A DNA stretch of 64,000 bases from Anastatus disparis (GCA_017163975.1 JAFFSR010000004.1:8680001-8744000); one strand, 5' to 3'. Shown: positions 38,201-50,445, counted from the first letter of the stretch. Numbers and translations: made by a program. Notes: generated from the letters alone by a model not told the origin.

Positions 38201-39464
38201 TGAGGCTCGTGCAAACGCAACAGTGCGCGTATCGTTCGCACCTATTATAACAGCTCTGAGGCCACGTGTTGGTCAAGCGCAAGGTTACGATGTTAATCTT
38301 GAGTGCAAAATCGAGGCACATCCAACGCCGACTGTAAACTGGTACAAGAATGGCAAAGAGATAACAACAGATGCGGTGAAAACTGATAGGGATGAATTTG
38401 TTAGTACATTGACAAGATATTCTATTGGCTCGAGTGATTTTGGCGAATACGTTTGCAAAGCTGAAAATAAATATGGCTTGGCTCAGACTAAGGTGGAGCT
38501 TTTCGGTAAGTTGGTTATTTTTCATTGGTTGAGAATTCCTTTGGAAAGCGTAAAAAAAAGGGAAACGATAAGCCAGGCAGATGTTGAAATAATAAATATG
38601 ATTTTTCTATTTAACGTCACTATATTTATGCTAACATTACGATGCTAATTAATGACGGAGATTTCTCAGTGCATTTGTGAACAAAGCACATGTGACTTAC
38701 AGTGGTGCTAGTATAAATTAGCCGAGAACGGGATTCAAACTCGGGACTCCGAGATTACGAATCCATCGCTCTACCACTGAGCCACTGAGATCTCACAAAA
38801 AGATTCTAATTTGGAATGTCTAAACTATATGGAAAATTTTCTTAAATAATAATATGTTTGAAATTATTCAAATTAATTATTTTTTAATCTACATTTTTTT
38901 ATTTGATATGTATTTAAAAAAATGTATTTTCTATTAGTAATATTAGAAATATTTCATTATTGCTTGAAAGATTTTAAAATCTATTTAAATCTGTTCAATT
39001 TTCAAAATTATATTGATTTTAGAATTTCAAGATTTTTTTTCCATATTTTTGGACACAATTTTCACAATTTAATATTTCCGTTTCTAGACTTTTCTTAAAA
39101 GAACTGATTTCAGATTTATTGAAAATAGTTTTGTTATTAAAAGCATGGCAATAAAATTCATTAAAACTTAAAGAAATATACATTTTTTGGAATATTTTAT
39201 TGTATAATTTAATTTAATTAAAAGTACTTTAGATTATTAAAAAAGTTTATATAATTAATATATTTAAACATACCTTAATTTCTTGAATACCGAGAACAAA
39301 AAATCTTATTTTTTTATATGGCGAATCTTTGATCTCGGCACTCAAAGAGTCAATCTATTTTTTCAAACATAAAAATTCCATAAAAATAACCAATCTAATA
39401 AAAATATATTTTTTTCAATGTTTCAGAAACCTCAATACCAATATGTGCGAACTCCTGTGGTTAG
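35257..39464 (+). CDS. Lachesin-like secreted protein, three Ig domains, five exons
   Basis: Lachesin-family proteins are extracellular Ig adhesion molecules of insect neurons and epithelia. Exons: 35257-35332 (signal peptide, MVIFGVLYCCFVLMPFG), 36561-36802, 37462-37718, 38120-38505, 39427-39464; phases agree and the sum is 999 nt, 332 residues plus stop. Ig1 begins ISHISEEQIKEIGEEVEFNC and ends with DTGYYQC; Ig2 has GQQIQLTCNADGFPVPRISW and DRGVYYCIAENG; Ig3 has NLECKIEAHPTPTVNWYKNG and FGEYVCKAENKYG. The last exon codes ETSIPICANSCG, the position where Drosophila Lachesin has a similar ETIIPVC..CG just before its GPI-anchor tail. Here the stop comes at once, so no membrane anchor is seen and the product should be secreted, unless another 3' exon is used. 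N-glycosylation sites (NCT, NVT, NAT) are present. Confidence 0.9.
35818..36119. mobile_element. TIR element (CCCTTTCAGAAC ends) in lachesin-like intron 1
   Basis: The 302-bp segment starts CCCTTTCAGAAC and ends with its exact reverse complement GTTCTGAAAGGG. TTAA follows the right end (36120-36123), and the left flank is the near match AAAA in TTTTAAAA. A TTAA target and CCC-starting ends suggest a piggyBac-type non-autonomous element; the imperfect left target keeps this tentative. No ORF inside. Confidence 0.65.
37195..37297. mobile_element. Small palindromic element in lachesin-like intron 2
   Basis: Two inverted arms surround a short loop (about 37239-37252): AAATGCCTTAAATCGTATG on the left and CATACGATTTAGGACATTTT on the right. 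Outer ends TATTCACC and GGTGAATA are also inverted. The total is about 103 bp. It may be a miniature TIR element or a hairpin; no clear target duplication beyond the ends. Confidence 0.65.
38606..38796 (-). mobile_element. tRNA-derived SINE, antisense in lachesin-like intron 4
   Basis: On the minus strand the element starts near 38796 with a tRNA-like head: A box TGGCTCAGTGGTAGAGC, then GATTCGTAATCTCGG and B box GAGTTTGAATCCCG. A body follows with TTTGTTCACAAATGCACTGA, a GCTAAT-rich part (TTAATTAGCATCG) and a tail ATAAATATAGTGACGTTAAA. It matches the copies at 43.6 and 55.6 kb along its length. It sits in the intron 38506-39426. No clear target duplication was found. Confidence 0.85.
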
Positions 39465-42400
39465 AAAAGCCATTATGCAATTGTAAATATTTTTGAGATT
39501 ATTACCGATACTTATACAAAGAAAAAAAACTTCGCGCAATCACCGTTTATTTTATACATCAATATTTTCTACTCTTACAAATATAAGTTCTAAGGAAAAA
39601 AGTAAATATATATTTTACAAGTGCTAAGTGTTCACGAAAAAAAAAAATCATAATAATGTACCTACCAACACGAAAAAGAAATACTCATTTTGTATATTTT
39701 AAATAAAAAAAAAGAGAAAAATAAAAGCTAAAAAGAAACATATAAAAACACATAAATTAATTACCTCTGTAAAGTTTTCTTCATTTTTTTCTCTCCTCTC
39801 TGCTCTTCTCTTTATGCTCTCTGACAACAAGCAGTTATATATATCCAGTACACATGTCTATAAATTGGTTAATCTTAAATTGCCTGAAATATTTTCTTCA
39901 ATGACTATCTTTAGTCTTTGTGACATGATCGGCCAGGCTTCAAATACGAAATGGTTATAATGTACACAAAGAGCGGATATAAGCGACCAAATGAAAAGAA
40001 AGAATTCGGCTTAATGTTTCATTCAACCGAAGACTTTACGCACATGTATATGTAACACACTTGCACGTCCATATACATACACATATGCATACGCTTATAT
40101 TTTCTGCCTTAGTCAGCACACCATGTGATGGGATAACTTTACAAAGTTAACGAGAGATCGAGAGAGAAGAGGCAATCAACGTAGCTTATAGCTCTGCGAA
40201 CTATTTAAGGGCTCTCTTTTACTTTTGAGATGATGAGAATATTTTTTTTCTTCTTTAACGTCTGGAGATCTCACGACTATCTTTATTTTTTCTCTTTGAT
40301 GATTTTTTTTATTGTATTATGAGAACTTTTTAATTTGGTCAATTAATTTTTTTCATACACGATTAAATTTTTATTGATTGTTTAGTTTTAAATGTTAAAA
40401 ATGTAACTGGGATGTGAATAAAATGGCAGAAAATTTTAAATAAATGTTTAGATTCTTGTTTTATGTTTTCCATGCATTCAATTAAAAGATTTTTAATAAA
40501 TAATAATAGAACGTTTCTAATAAGATTAAATAACACTAAAAAATTCTTTCTAAAATAACTATATCTGTATTCTATTATAATGTAGGTATTCTGTTGTTAC
40601 TGTGGGATGTACTTGATTTTCTATAAAAATTACTAATAAAAATTGTTAAATTGATCATAAACATTCTATGTACATAAAATTACATTTTTTATGTGTATAT
40701 TAAGTTTTGCTGTATGTATAACAATTTTTACTTTACCTTTAAAGTAATTATCATATAAAATCAAATATTTCTCATTATTAAAATGAAATATAATGATTTT
40801 ACTCATATAATTTCTCTAAATGTAAGTTTATTAAAAATATAGCAATAATTTATAACTATACTACATATTATCAAATAATAATATTATTCTTTTATTATTA
40901 ATAAAAATTAAAACAAGGCTTCGAATAAACTTATCTTATTTATAAAAATCAAAAGTTTTTTAATACTTTTAGAATTTGAAGATTTATTTCTCAACAATAA
41001 CTGAGAATACAGTTCATATAAAATATTAATTTAATAAAATTTTAAGATATAATTAAGTTTTAAACGAAAGAAAAAAAGTTACCATTTGTTCGGATGATCA
41101 AAAATCGAATCATCAATGATTTAAAATTTTGAAAATTAATAACAGATATTATAAAAATTAAAATTTTAATAAGATCAATAACATTTAATAAAAAAAAGTT
41201 CGTTAAAATATCTTTCATTTGCAAATAATTATTTTACCATTAAATTGTCGCATTAACACTTCCACATACCATTTTATTAAAGCTTCCTCTTATTTTACAA
41301 ACCGTTAATTATCCGAAAGTCTAATATCGCGATCTTACGTAAAGAAAAAAAAAAGTTATGTAGCCAAGATGCTACAAAGTGTATGTAATTCGCGAAAAAA
41401 GGACATAATCGTATACATAAAACCTCATTTACAATTCTTACGCAACGTCCTTTCTTGACTTTTTGCTTTGGCAATGGAAAAAATGATGAACTTGAAATAA
41501 CTTTTTCATTGACCATGAAAAATTAAAAGAAAATTAATTATTTTTTTTTTTCAAGTACGAAATTTTTGAAATTTTTTGTTTTTTAAATTTTATAAATTAT
41601 TTGATCTGTAAGATTAAAATTTTCACCTGAATTGCAATGTGAATTATATGATTAAATATTTGATTAAACATTAATTTATTGGTAACATATTACCAAAAAC
41701 TATGTTAATCATTTTATAACACTTTTAATTTGAAAGGAAAAAAATTTATAATCAATTATATTTTTTGAATGAATGAAAATTATAACTACTTTTAAAAAAT
41801 ATAATAAATTTTTGGCATTTTTTTTAATATTAAAAAATTTGCGTTCAAATAATGCGTAGTAATTTTCGTTTTTCAAAAAAAAATTTTTAAGAAATTTCTA
41901 GTCTTAGCAAAACCATTTCTTTTACAATGTCAATAAATCCGATTTCGAATATTCTTTTATACTACTTAAAATAAATTTTCTGGCTCTACAACCTTTCCGG
42001 ACCAATATTTAAATATAGCTATAAACTTTCAAAAAAAATCTTTTGTCTCAGAGCAATATAACAATTTTTATTTAGGTTAATATGTGTATACCTGAAAAAA
42101 GAAACAATTCCAAATTCTTTTGTCATCTTACTCTAAAAGTAGGCACGTTTATTTTAACGCCAATATAATCTGCTTAAAATTTCATCCTTTGTTATTTACA
42201 ATTTAAGGATTTGCATCCCTTAAATATATTAGTTTACGACTGACAAATTTTGACAATACGTTAAAGAAAAATTTAATGCATTTAAAATTAAATTTTTTCA
42301 ATATTATCCAAATGTTTAATGATTTATTTAAAAAATTATTGACTTTTTGTAGTTTTTTTTATAGAATATAAAATATTCAAAATTTAAACATAATTTATAA

Positions 42401-43590
42401 ATATTTTGATAAACGTTTAATTTTTCTATGTTAATTTCTTTTTTCATTTGCAATTAAATTTATAAATTTGTAATTTGAAATTTGTCACAAACGCTAAAAA
42501 AATTTTTTGAAATCGTAGATAAATTAAAGAGACTTTTATAACAAACGTGATAAATTTTTCATCTCATGAACATAATTTATAATTATAAAAAGATAAAAGC
42601 AAAAACATGTGCATTAGTTACTGTGCGACAATTAGTGTGCATCTCACTAAACATTGAGGGTCAGCTAGCGTCCTCTCAAGTAAAAACTGCTTGGCGTCTA
42701 TTGTGCTTTTTTCGACTTACCTCACCTTAATCTGACCTATTTTGAGGTTATATTTCCTTCAATGTTTCCTCCAAGGTAAATATAATAGTATAAAAAAATG
42801 TTTATATAAATCTGTATATATTTTACTAAAATGAAATGCATTTATATAATATCAAAATACTTTTCTAATACTTTCTTTTTTAAATTGAATTAAACATGCA
42901 ATTTTTGAACATTTTAACAACATGCAACAAAAAATGCATCATAAATCACGTTGCGAAAATTTCCAATATTATTTATCATATATAAGAAGTGGGTATATTG
43001 AACTTTTCTCTTTCTATTAATTAAATAATGCTTTAAAAGAACACTGAAAAAAATATTTTTATTATTAATTAATGCATAAATATATTGTAATATGTTTAAG
43101 TATACCGGGGAACATTGAAGTTGGGGCTTCTATAGTAACTTTCGCATTTACTCTATTATTGATATTTTATATATGGAATCGTATATGAAATTTAAAAAAA
43201 ACAATCATATGTTTAGCCATCTCATCAATAATTTGCAATAAAAAGATAAAAAAATTAATGATTTTATTACTTTAATAATTCAATAACAAATAAATATACT
43301 TGTATTTTTTAAAATAAATTATTAATAAAACTAACGTTTCTGAAATTAAAGAAGTATTTTATAGATATATATATAACTTTTATTTTGAAATGAACTCAGT
43401 GAAGTTAAATATTTCATCTACAAGAAATTTCACTTTGAGTATAAGGAAATACTTTATTCAATTTAATAAATACAAATTATTGGATAAATAATTTTAATTA
43501 TAATGTATGATACAATAAATAGAGCGACATTACATAAAATAAAAAAAAAGTCTCAAAATTTTGTTAATGAATTGAATAAATTTTTGTTCT
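39465..43590. other. 3' UTR of lachesin-like gene, then intergenic DNA
   Basis: The first few hundred bases are probably 3' UTR. No coding exon is supported beyond that. One patch at about 42610-42775 is less AT-rich and ends with a donor-like CTCCAAG|GTAAATA; it could be a non-coding exon or promoter, but I found no partner. Confidence 0.45.
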
Positions 43591-43597
43591 TTTATTT

Positions 43598-43789
43598 ATT
43601 TAACGTCGCTGTATTTATGCTATTATGCAATGCTAATTAGCGGCGGAGGTTTTCAGTGTATTTGTGAACAAAGCATTTGTATGATATACAGTGATGCTTG
43701 TATCAATCGTCCGCTGAGAGTGGGATTCGAACTCGAGAACCTCGAGATTATAAATCCATCACTCTACCGACTGAGCCACTGACAACCTC
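43598..43789 (-). mobile_element. tRNA-derived SINE, minus strand
   Basis: The minus-strand head reads GAGGTTGTCAGTGGCTCAGT then CGGTAGAGTGATGG, with B box GAGTTCGAATCCCAC, the best-preserved of the four copies. The body contains TTTGTTCACAAATACACTGA and CGCTAATTAGCATTGC, and the tail is ATAAATACAGCGACGTTAAA followed by TAAATAAA. It lies between the lachesin-like gene and the gustatory receptor block. Confidence 0.88.
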
Positions 43790-44469
43790 TAAATATAGTT
43801 AAATTAATAATCAATCAACCATTGTTATTATAGCTACGTAAGTCGGAAAATCATCCCAAACACTAAATTTAACATCAATAAATAATAAATATCTTAATAA
43901 AAAATTTAAATATATGATATAATTTTTAATTTTACTTTATTTAAAATGCCTCACAAAGCTTTAATGTTAAGAATTTAAACAGTAAATGTATACAAATAGG
44001 AGTTTCAAATAGATTTTTACGAGGAAAAAAAAATCAAATAGATAATATGTATGAATAACGGCACAAGGGCATATATAAACTATGCAATATAAAATTGAAA
44101 TTGGTAGATTTGCGAAATATTTCAATTTATACAAATTTTTTAAGAAATTATTATTATTTTACAACATAAATTATAAATTTTTAGATGCGGATAATCAAAA
44201 TTTAAAGCAATCGTACATTAAATTGAGTTCTATATTTTTTTTTAATTTTAAATGACAGAATAAAAAAGTTTTTGAAAACAATCTATATCTATCCAATTGA
44301 ATTGAATTTAAAATATTTATCTTTTTTTTTAAACATAATATTATAAAATTATTAGTACACTAATTATTATATTTGTAATATTCGTCATTTACCTCTAACT
44401 TTAAAATTCGACAAATGCGTCAATGCATGAAATTTTTGCAAAATTAAAGGTAGTACAAAATCTTAAACT

Positions 44470-44690
44470 CAAACGATGACTTTGAATAATCAACTAAAAC
44501 AAAATTACCAAGTATGGTTGATAATACAGAAATTCAAATATTCAATAAATATTTTTAAAAGGTATAAGAATTCATATTGTGTAATAAAGTATAATTTAGA
44601 GTGCACTTACTAAACACTACCAAACTATTATAAAAAAATCATATGCCATGATTCCAATTTTAAAATTAGACAAATATTTTTTCAAAATTT
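44470..44690 (-). pseudogene. Gustatory receptor remnant (last two exons only)
   Basis: Two pieces of minus-strand sequence match the last two exons of the adjacent receptor. The first (about 44611-44690) has TTGGAATCATGGCATATG, TTTTTATAATAGTTTGGTAG and a donor GTAAGT. The second (about 44470-44535) reads ATTATCAACCATACTTGGTA then ATTTTGTTTTAG, but its acceptor TTTCAG has decayed to TTCTGT and a stop interrupts it. It is the leftover 3' end of a tandem duplicate; the rest is gone. Confidence 0.7.
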
Positions 44691-44778
44691 AAGATAACAC
44701 ACAAAAAATCTGTATATATAATATTCTAATATTTCAACATTCTTCTTTTGCCGTTAATGACGTTTAATCATCAGATCA

Positions 44779-46256
44779 TCAACTTTCATAATTATGACTT
44801 AGCAATTGGAACAAAATTATTAAATATGTTACAATTTGGTTAATAATCTGAAAATTCAAATATTCAATTAATACATTCAAAGGGTTAAATTTATATTATT
44901 TAAAAAAAAACAATATACTTACTGAAACTTGCAAACTGTTATCCAAAGGAAAAAAGTTATTTGCCATGAACTTTATATTTTTATTTCTCATGGACTCCCA
45001 AAAATTTATGAGCTGAAATATTAAAATTATAAATTTATTTCAATATTCTTTATTTGAAAAATTATCTGATTTTAACTTCACCTCATCCATCAATCGAGGG
45101 TCTTTGTCAATTTTTATCAATTTACCAATAATTATCCTAGTTTTCTTCACCTAAAAAAAATTTTTTTTATTTTCAAATCATATCAGGTACACCAATAATA
45201 TGAAATAGAAGAAAAAATTACCAAAATTACCTCATTAATGGCCTTGGCAACATTGTTAGTCAACGTCAAAAGCAAGCACAAAAAGCAAAAATTCCAAATA
45301 ACCAAATGCGCGTATTCTATTATCAACAAATTCTCCTTATTTTTAACATAAATATGTACCAAAAAGAATACGTAAACAACGAAACACAAAACGATGTAAA
45401 TCATAGCTATTAAAATAGGCCAATTATAAAATTCGGATAAATCTTTTAATATATTATACAAAGTGAAATGAATTTTCTTCAGCGATGCTAAACTCGGGTG
45501 GTTTCTATCATATTTTGTATTAAAAATTGTTAAAATTACATTGTTATCATTGCTATTATTCGAAAATGGATAAGAAAGTTTGCTTATTTCTTCGTTAACG
45601 CACTCGAACATTGATTGTAAAATTTTAACGACAAATATATACTGTATTATTAACCAAACGGCAACAATGTTCGGCATTAAGTCTAAGAAAAATAGTAGAA
45701 CGTATCGATATAATGTGATACCAGTTATGCAAACTGATAGAATGAAGATAGTAAAAACTATGTAAACAGCAGTTATGTATTTAAACGCTGATGTTAATTT
45801 TTTTATTGAATCAAAAGCATATAAAGTACAATAAACATTGTAAATTTTTTGGAACAGTTCTATAAACTTTTTACTCTTCCAGCAATAAATTATAAATATA
45901 ATGTAGACACTGAAAAAACCAACCATCGTCTGATAATAAACCACCGAATCGTGAAAATACTTTCTTTTTTTTGGGCTTGAAAAATTATAAAGCTCGTCCG
46001 GATCACTTGTTATCCATGCACATAAATTCAAAAAAATAAATAACAACATTAGTATCACGTTATAAACTATGGCAATGCGCGATGGTTTGAATATTAATTT
46101 TTTCTTCGTGACACTTTGCACTAAACAATTTGGTTGGTTTATCGTTACTTTCTGTTGGCCAATAACGATTGGAGATAAACCGATAGAACGAAAAAAGTAA
46201 TGTAGATTTATTAAGTTTCGGGCTTTAAAAAAATGATAATTCGACAAGAACTTCAT
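44779..46256 (-). CDS. Gustatory receptor (7tm_7 family), four exons, 417 residues
   Basis: Insect gustatory receptors are seven-pass ligand-gated cation channels of taste neurons. Exons on the minus strand: 46256-45231 (342 codons), 45150-45082 (23), 45012-44923 (30), 44847-44779 (22 plus stop); all introns are phase 0 with GT-AG ends. Exon 1 has several hydrophobic segments, including VWLIIQYIFVVKILQSMFE and an LKKIHFTLYNILKDLSEFYN loop typical of the family. Exon 2 codes VKKTRIIIGKLIKIDKDPRL, exon 3 ends NNFFPLDNSLQVS, and exon 4 carries the family signature as TYLIILFQL (consensus TYhhhhhQF). Three phase-0 introns near the C-terminus are an ancestral trait of insect chemoreceptors. Frame intact; ligand unknown. 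Confidence 0.88.
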
Positions 46257-46844
46257 TGACTCTTTTTTTTAACTTTACTGTTCCGAAAGCAAAACTTATA
46301 CTGACTATTTTCACAAATGAAAATTGCGTTGGAAAAATTTATTGATTTGTCACTAATTGGTGGAACATTGCTTGAATAAAATGAAGCGAACGTTAACATA
46401 AGGTTTATTATCATTTGACATCAAAAGACACTCGAATGTGATTATTCGGTAATACAATGCACGTAAATATTTCTTTATTTCGATTAGTTATGACAAAATA
46501 TTCGAGTATCTTTTGTATTCTAGTTCGTTTTGACGAATAAATTGACCATTAAATATTAAACATTTTGTTTCAGCCCGTATAGAAAAAGTGTACCTTATTA
46601 TTCTTCAAAAACAGATATCAGGTTTTACTTTGAAATCTATATAAGATTCAATAACAAGAAATTTGAAAATCAATACACTTGCTTTTACTGTACTTTATAA
46701 GATTAAGGATAAAAAATACATTTTGGGAATTTAAAATTTTAATTGAATGTATATTGTAATATAATAACATTACTTTATGTAGAAATTAATTTATAATAAT
46801 TGATTAAAAATTTCGATGGTTTAAAAAAAATATTCATTTTACTT

Positions 46845-47760
46845 TTAAAATTTTATTACTTTCTGGTAGTTGTAAAATTGAAATCGTAGTAAAATAACCA
46901 AATACGTAACTACTGAATTAACAATCTGTAAGGAAAAAAATACAATTTATAATCTAGACAATTATAACGAAAAATAATTTGATATTTAGACTTACAGATG
47001 TTACAAGAGTACTATCCAAAGAGAAGAAATCATAAGCTGTAAATTTAACATTTTTATTCAATAAGTACTAAAAAAATTGTTTTAACTAAAATCTAAAAAT
47101 AATATTAACATATCTAATAACAATATCAATAAACATACTAAAGCTTACCATTTTTTTGATTGACAGTTATTTTAGATAATTCACTACTAATATCACTTGT
47201 TCTGTGCGACTACATTATAAAGAAAAAAAATTAGTTTGATGAAGAGAAATTGAAAGTTTTTGAATAAATAAAATTGAAATTTGTCTCTTTTATAATTTCA
47301 GTGACATTTCTAGTCAACAATATCATAGAAAATATAAATACAATATTCCCCATTGTTAAATGAACATATTCAACCGATAAAAATGGTCTTTTTCGAGCGA
47401 CTATAAAATTTAACAAGAAATACGTATAAACAAATAAATAACAAACATAAATTATACAACCCAGTATACAAAAATAATAAGCAACTTTATCAGATATTTT
47501 ACACATTTTAGAATGAAGTTCCCAAAATTTTATTTAACATTGATTTTTATCTGCGTTCAACGTTGTGTATATCTTGATACATTTTTTAGTTTTTATTTTA
47601 GAATCGAACGAATTAACATTTTCAATAGCTTTGTTAACATTTTTAAATAATGACAATAGTATTCTAACGACAAATGCATATTGTATGACCAAACGAATAA
47701 TAATACTAAAATAGTAAAATATATTTTTTTCACTATCTTAGTACATTGTAGAGGAAAAGC
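46845..47760 (-). pseudogene. Gustatory receptor pseudogene
   Basis: All C-terminal parts are recognisable on the minus strand: a loop/TM piece at about 47580-47740 (LVIQYAFVVRILLSLFKNVN) that ends in stops, the following TM exon 47231-47506 (SVEYVHLTMGNIVFIFSMIL, ending TEIIKE), an exon at 47209-47149, one at 47067-46996 (KFTAYDFFSLDSTLVTS) and the last at 46925-46845 (NSVVTYLVILLRF). Breaks: a stop and frame change between the first two pieces; the donor after IKE reads GAGACA rather than GAGGT; the next exon is 61 nt rather than the family's 69, shifting phase; and the signature Gln is Arg. The 5' half is missing or unrecognisable. It lies between intact receptors and came from the same tandem duplication. 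Confidence 0.82.
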
Positions 47761-48516
47761 GTGCGACGTAAAGATTTTTTGACAGAAACTAGAAAATTTA
47801 CATCTACTTAAATGCTTGTTTTTATTTCATTCGATGTAATTATTAGAATTAAAATTATTTTATGTTAATCTACTCTAAAAAATATTTTAGTAATGGCATT
47901 AATATTTTAAGATTTATTTTTAAATATTTTTTAACGATATATTTTTAAAAAAATGTGCTCAATTTATTGCCAATTGTCTGCGAAGAAATGTAAATGTCTC
48001 ATACGGTACTCACTATTTTAATGTAGAAAATTGACAATAAATTTGAATAAAAAATAAAAATCGAAATGTTTTAGTGAATAGATTCTAATTTTTAAACTGA
48101 ACAAAATAAACTTTGTTTTAGTTAAATAAAATCATTTTTGAAACTTTAGCACCGTTTTTTATAATTGTATTAAATTTGTGTAAAAGTTATAAAATTAAAA
48201 ATGTTATAACTAATCAATTATTCATTATATTTAAATCAAACAAAGTTAAAAATGATTGTTTTAATATTATCTAATGAGTTGCTAAGCTAAAAATTGAATA
48301 AATAATTTCAACAAAAAAATATAAACAATTATCGAAAAAACTAACTTTTGACACAGACTGTATAGCCAATACACCCTTAAAGAACATTGAACTTTCTTAA
48401 CATTATTTTGAAAATATTCCATCCGCTAATTTTATATTAAATATTATCAATAATTTATTAGAACTGTGAAAGACCAATAATAGGATTAACGGAATTCAAA
48501 ATTTTTTCCACGTATA

Positions 48517-50445
48517 TTATTTTACAACTAAATAGCCCAAACTTTTGAAATTGTTCAATGCGAAACTTGATATAATTTCAAATACTAAAACAACGAGTGA
48601 TATTGTGATTCCTATAATGAAAATATAAACTAGTTTAGAAATTAATTTTGTTTCGTAACTGACTATTCCAGAATAATAATTTATAATACTTTTCGTAAAC
48701 GAAGGAATAGCAACGAGTTTTTGTTTTAACTCTAGTTCATAATTCGATTGACGCAGATATTTTCTCACTCCATTATTAAACCAAAAATCTGTCAAACCAG
48801 CTTCGAAAACTCGAATTATTATCTTGCTAAAGTTCTGAACATAAGGTGAATTTCTCGATAGTGCCATAAAAGAGTATTTAGGTATCGTGGCCTCCTCGAT
48901 CACACTTAATATCCATCCATTCTTTGGATCCGAATAAACTTGTGCATACGCGATTGCTCTAAAGAGCGTACAAAAACAAGAATTAATCAAATGGTCTTGT
49001 ATTACCAAATAATTGCATGAAATATTTGTATCAATTTTTTTAAAATTTAATGCCAATTCAGGTGCTTGCATTTCAGCAAATTCACATGTAGCTCTATCCG
49101 CGATAACGGTTATTCCAGAATTGTTTAGATCTTGAAAAGTTTTTAATTTATAAAAGTGTTTTTTATATAATTGATCAAAAAGGAGTTCCAAAATTTCCGT
49201 TGAAAATAAAACTGATATACATATTAAGAAAATAAATAATATTCTTTCCTTTGACTGTTTTGGTACTGATATCACGGGAAGTCCAATTAGAATAAGAGTC
49301 ACATTGAATACGGTCCATACTTGATTGTTCAATTTCAATAGATGTTTGTAAAGCATCAAATAAATAATACCAAATAAAATTACAACGAGAGAAATTATTA
49401 AGTTCCAAGATATTTCATACCTGTAGAAGCCATATTGTTTAATTAAAAGATGCACTGTTTTTTGATTCTCCAAAGAGCAAGATAGAGTAAAAGTATCTTT
49501 TCTGTTGATCCTTCTATCCATAGGTGGAAAAGAAATCATATCAAAATCAATGCTATTTGTGAAGAGTAAATTTATTGCTTTGTCACCGTAGCCTATTCCA
49601 TTGAACAATAATAGCTTAAGACTAAAATTTAATTTTTGGCTTATAACTTCAGCAAGAATGTAATCTGGGCCAGAAAGTGCGTATGTATTGTTATTCGTTA
49701 ATTCCCGAGTAATAAAGGGTCGTAAAAGTTTATATGTTGCTATTATTCCAAATCCATGTAAATTTTTCAGTTTTTCATCAAACAGAACAATGTTTTCTGA
49801 AAATGGTTCCACTTTATATTCATCCTTGTACGGATTGTATTGATGAATGAATATTTCGAAAGAATCATAAATCGAATATGCTGAAATCAAATGGTTACCA
49901 GATTCTTCCTCTTTGATTATCTCTATTACAGTGACGTACAAAAATTTTACTATCCAAAGTTCTCGCAACAAATTTGATAAATTCGTAGTGGCATTTCTTT
50001 TCAAAAGAAATATAAGACAATGTGGCCTTGATCCTTTGTTCGAGTGATAATACAAGAAACGAAAAGAATCTAATATATCAATGTATATATTGTTATATTG
50101 ATCATCCGTGATGAAAATAATTTTCAGCACACCATTTTCTGACTCTTGAAAAAAAGTACCCAATATTGGTAAGGTAAATATCCTTTTTTTGTACAATGGA
50201 AGATTTATAATATTTTTCATATTCACGATGATGTATGGTAATTGATTACTGAATTTTCGCATGAAAGATTCCAGAATGTAGTGATCAATACTTTTCAATG
50301 GACGCGCTAATATAGTAATGCGTTGTACTTTCATAACTTCTGTAATGTATTTATTAATGTATCTCATTAAATCTGATATATCATTACAATTGACACTATG
50401 GATTATAATAAACAAAGATACTAATCTTAAAATTTTAAGATTCAT
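48517..50445 (-). CDS. Divergent ionotropic receptor (iGluR-like chemoreceptor), single exon, 642 residues
   Basis: Ionotropic receptors are variant glutamate-receptor channels used in insect smell, taste and other senses. The intact frame has an N-terminal signal peptide (LRLVSLFIIIHSVNC), an extracellular region to about residue 235, a ligand-binding S1 half around 236-345 (SGPDYILAEVISQKLNFSLK), TM1 about 348-366, a short pore region (TVFNVTLILIGLPVIS), TM2 about 402-422, an S2 half about 430-600 (ending RVFEAGLTDFWFNNGVRKYL) and TM3 about 605-626. The FEAGL..FW motif before TM3 is typical of the family. It lacks introns, as many divergent IRs do, and sits between gustatory receptors on the same strand. 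Ligand and subtype cannot be told. Confidence 0.88.
   Translation of the reverse strand: MNLKILRLVSLFIIIHSVNCNDISDLMRYINKYITEVMKVQRITILARPLKSIDHYILESFMRKFSNQLPYIIVNMKNIINLPLYKKRIFTLPILGTFFQESENGVLKIIFITDDQYNNIYIDILDSFRFLYYHSNKGSRPHCLIFLLKRNATTNLSNLLRELWIVKFLYVTVIEIIKEEESGNHLISAYSIYDSFEIFIHQYNPYKDEYKVEPFSENIVLFDEKLKNLHGFGIIATYKLLRPFITRELTNNNTYALSGPDYILAEVISQKLNFSLKLLLFNGIGYGDKAINLLFTNSIDFDMISFPPMDRRINRKDTFTLSCSLENQKTVHLLIKQYGFYRYEISWNLIISLVVILFGIIYLMLYKHLLKLNNQVWTVFNVTLILIGLPVISVPKQSKERILFIFLICISVLFSTEILELLFDQLYKKHFYKLKTFQDLNNSGITVIADRATCEFAEMQAPELALNFKKIDTNISCNYLVIQDHLINSCFCTLFRAIAYAQVYSDPKNGWILSVIEEATIPKYSFMALSRNSPYVQNFSKIIIRVFEAGLTDFWFNNGVRKYLRQSNYELELKQKLVAIPSFTKSIINYYSGIVSYETKLISKLVYIFIIGITISLVVLVFEIISSFALNNFKSLGYLVVK

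Noticed and set aside
38109..38525. 138-codon minus-strand frame
   Set aside because: It is antisense to the third Ig exon of the lachesin-like gene, whose domain signature and splice sites are clear.
38700..38796. A tRNA gene on the minus strand
   Set aside because: A and B boxes are present, but the same head plus a common non-tRNA body occurs at 43.6 and 55.6 kb, so it is a SINE.
49175..49408. 77-codon minus-strand frame within the ionotropic receptor
   Set aside because: It is a shifted frame inside the intact 642-codon receptor.
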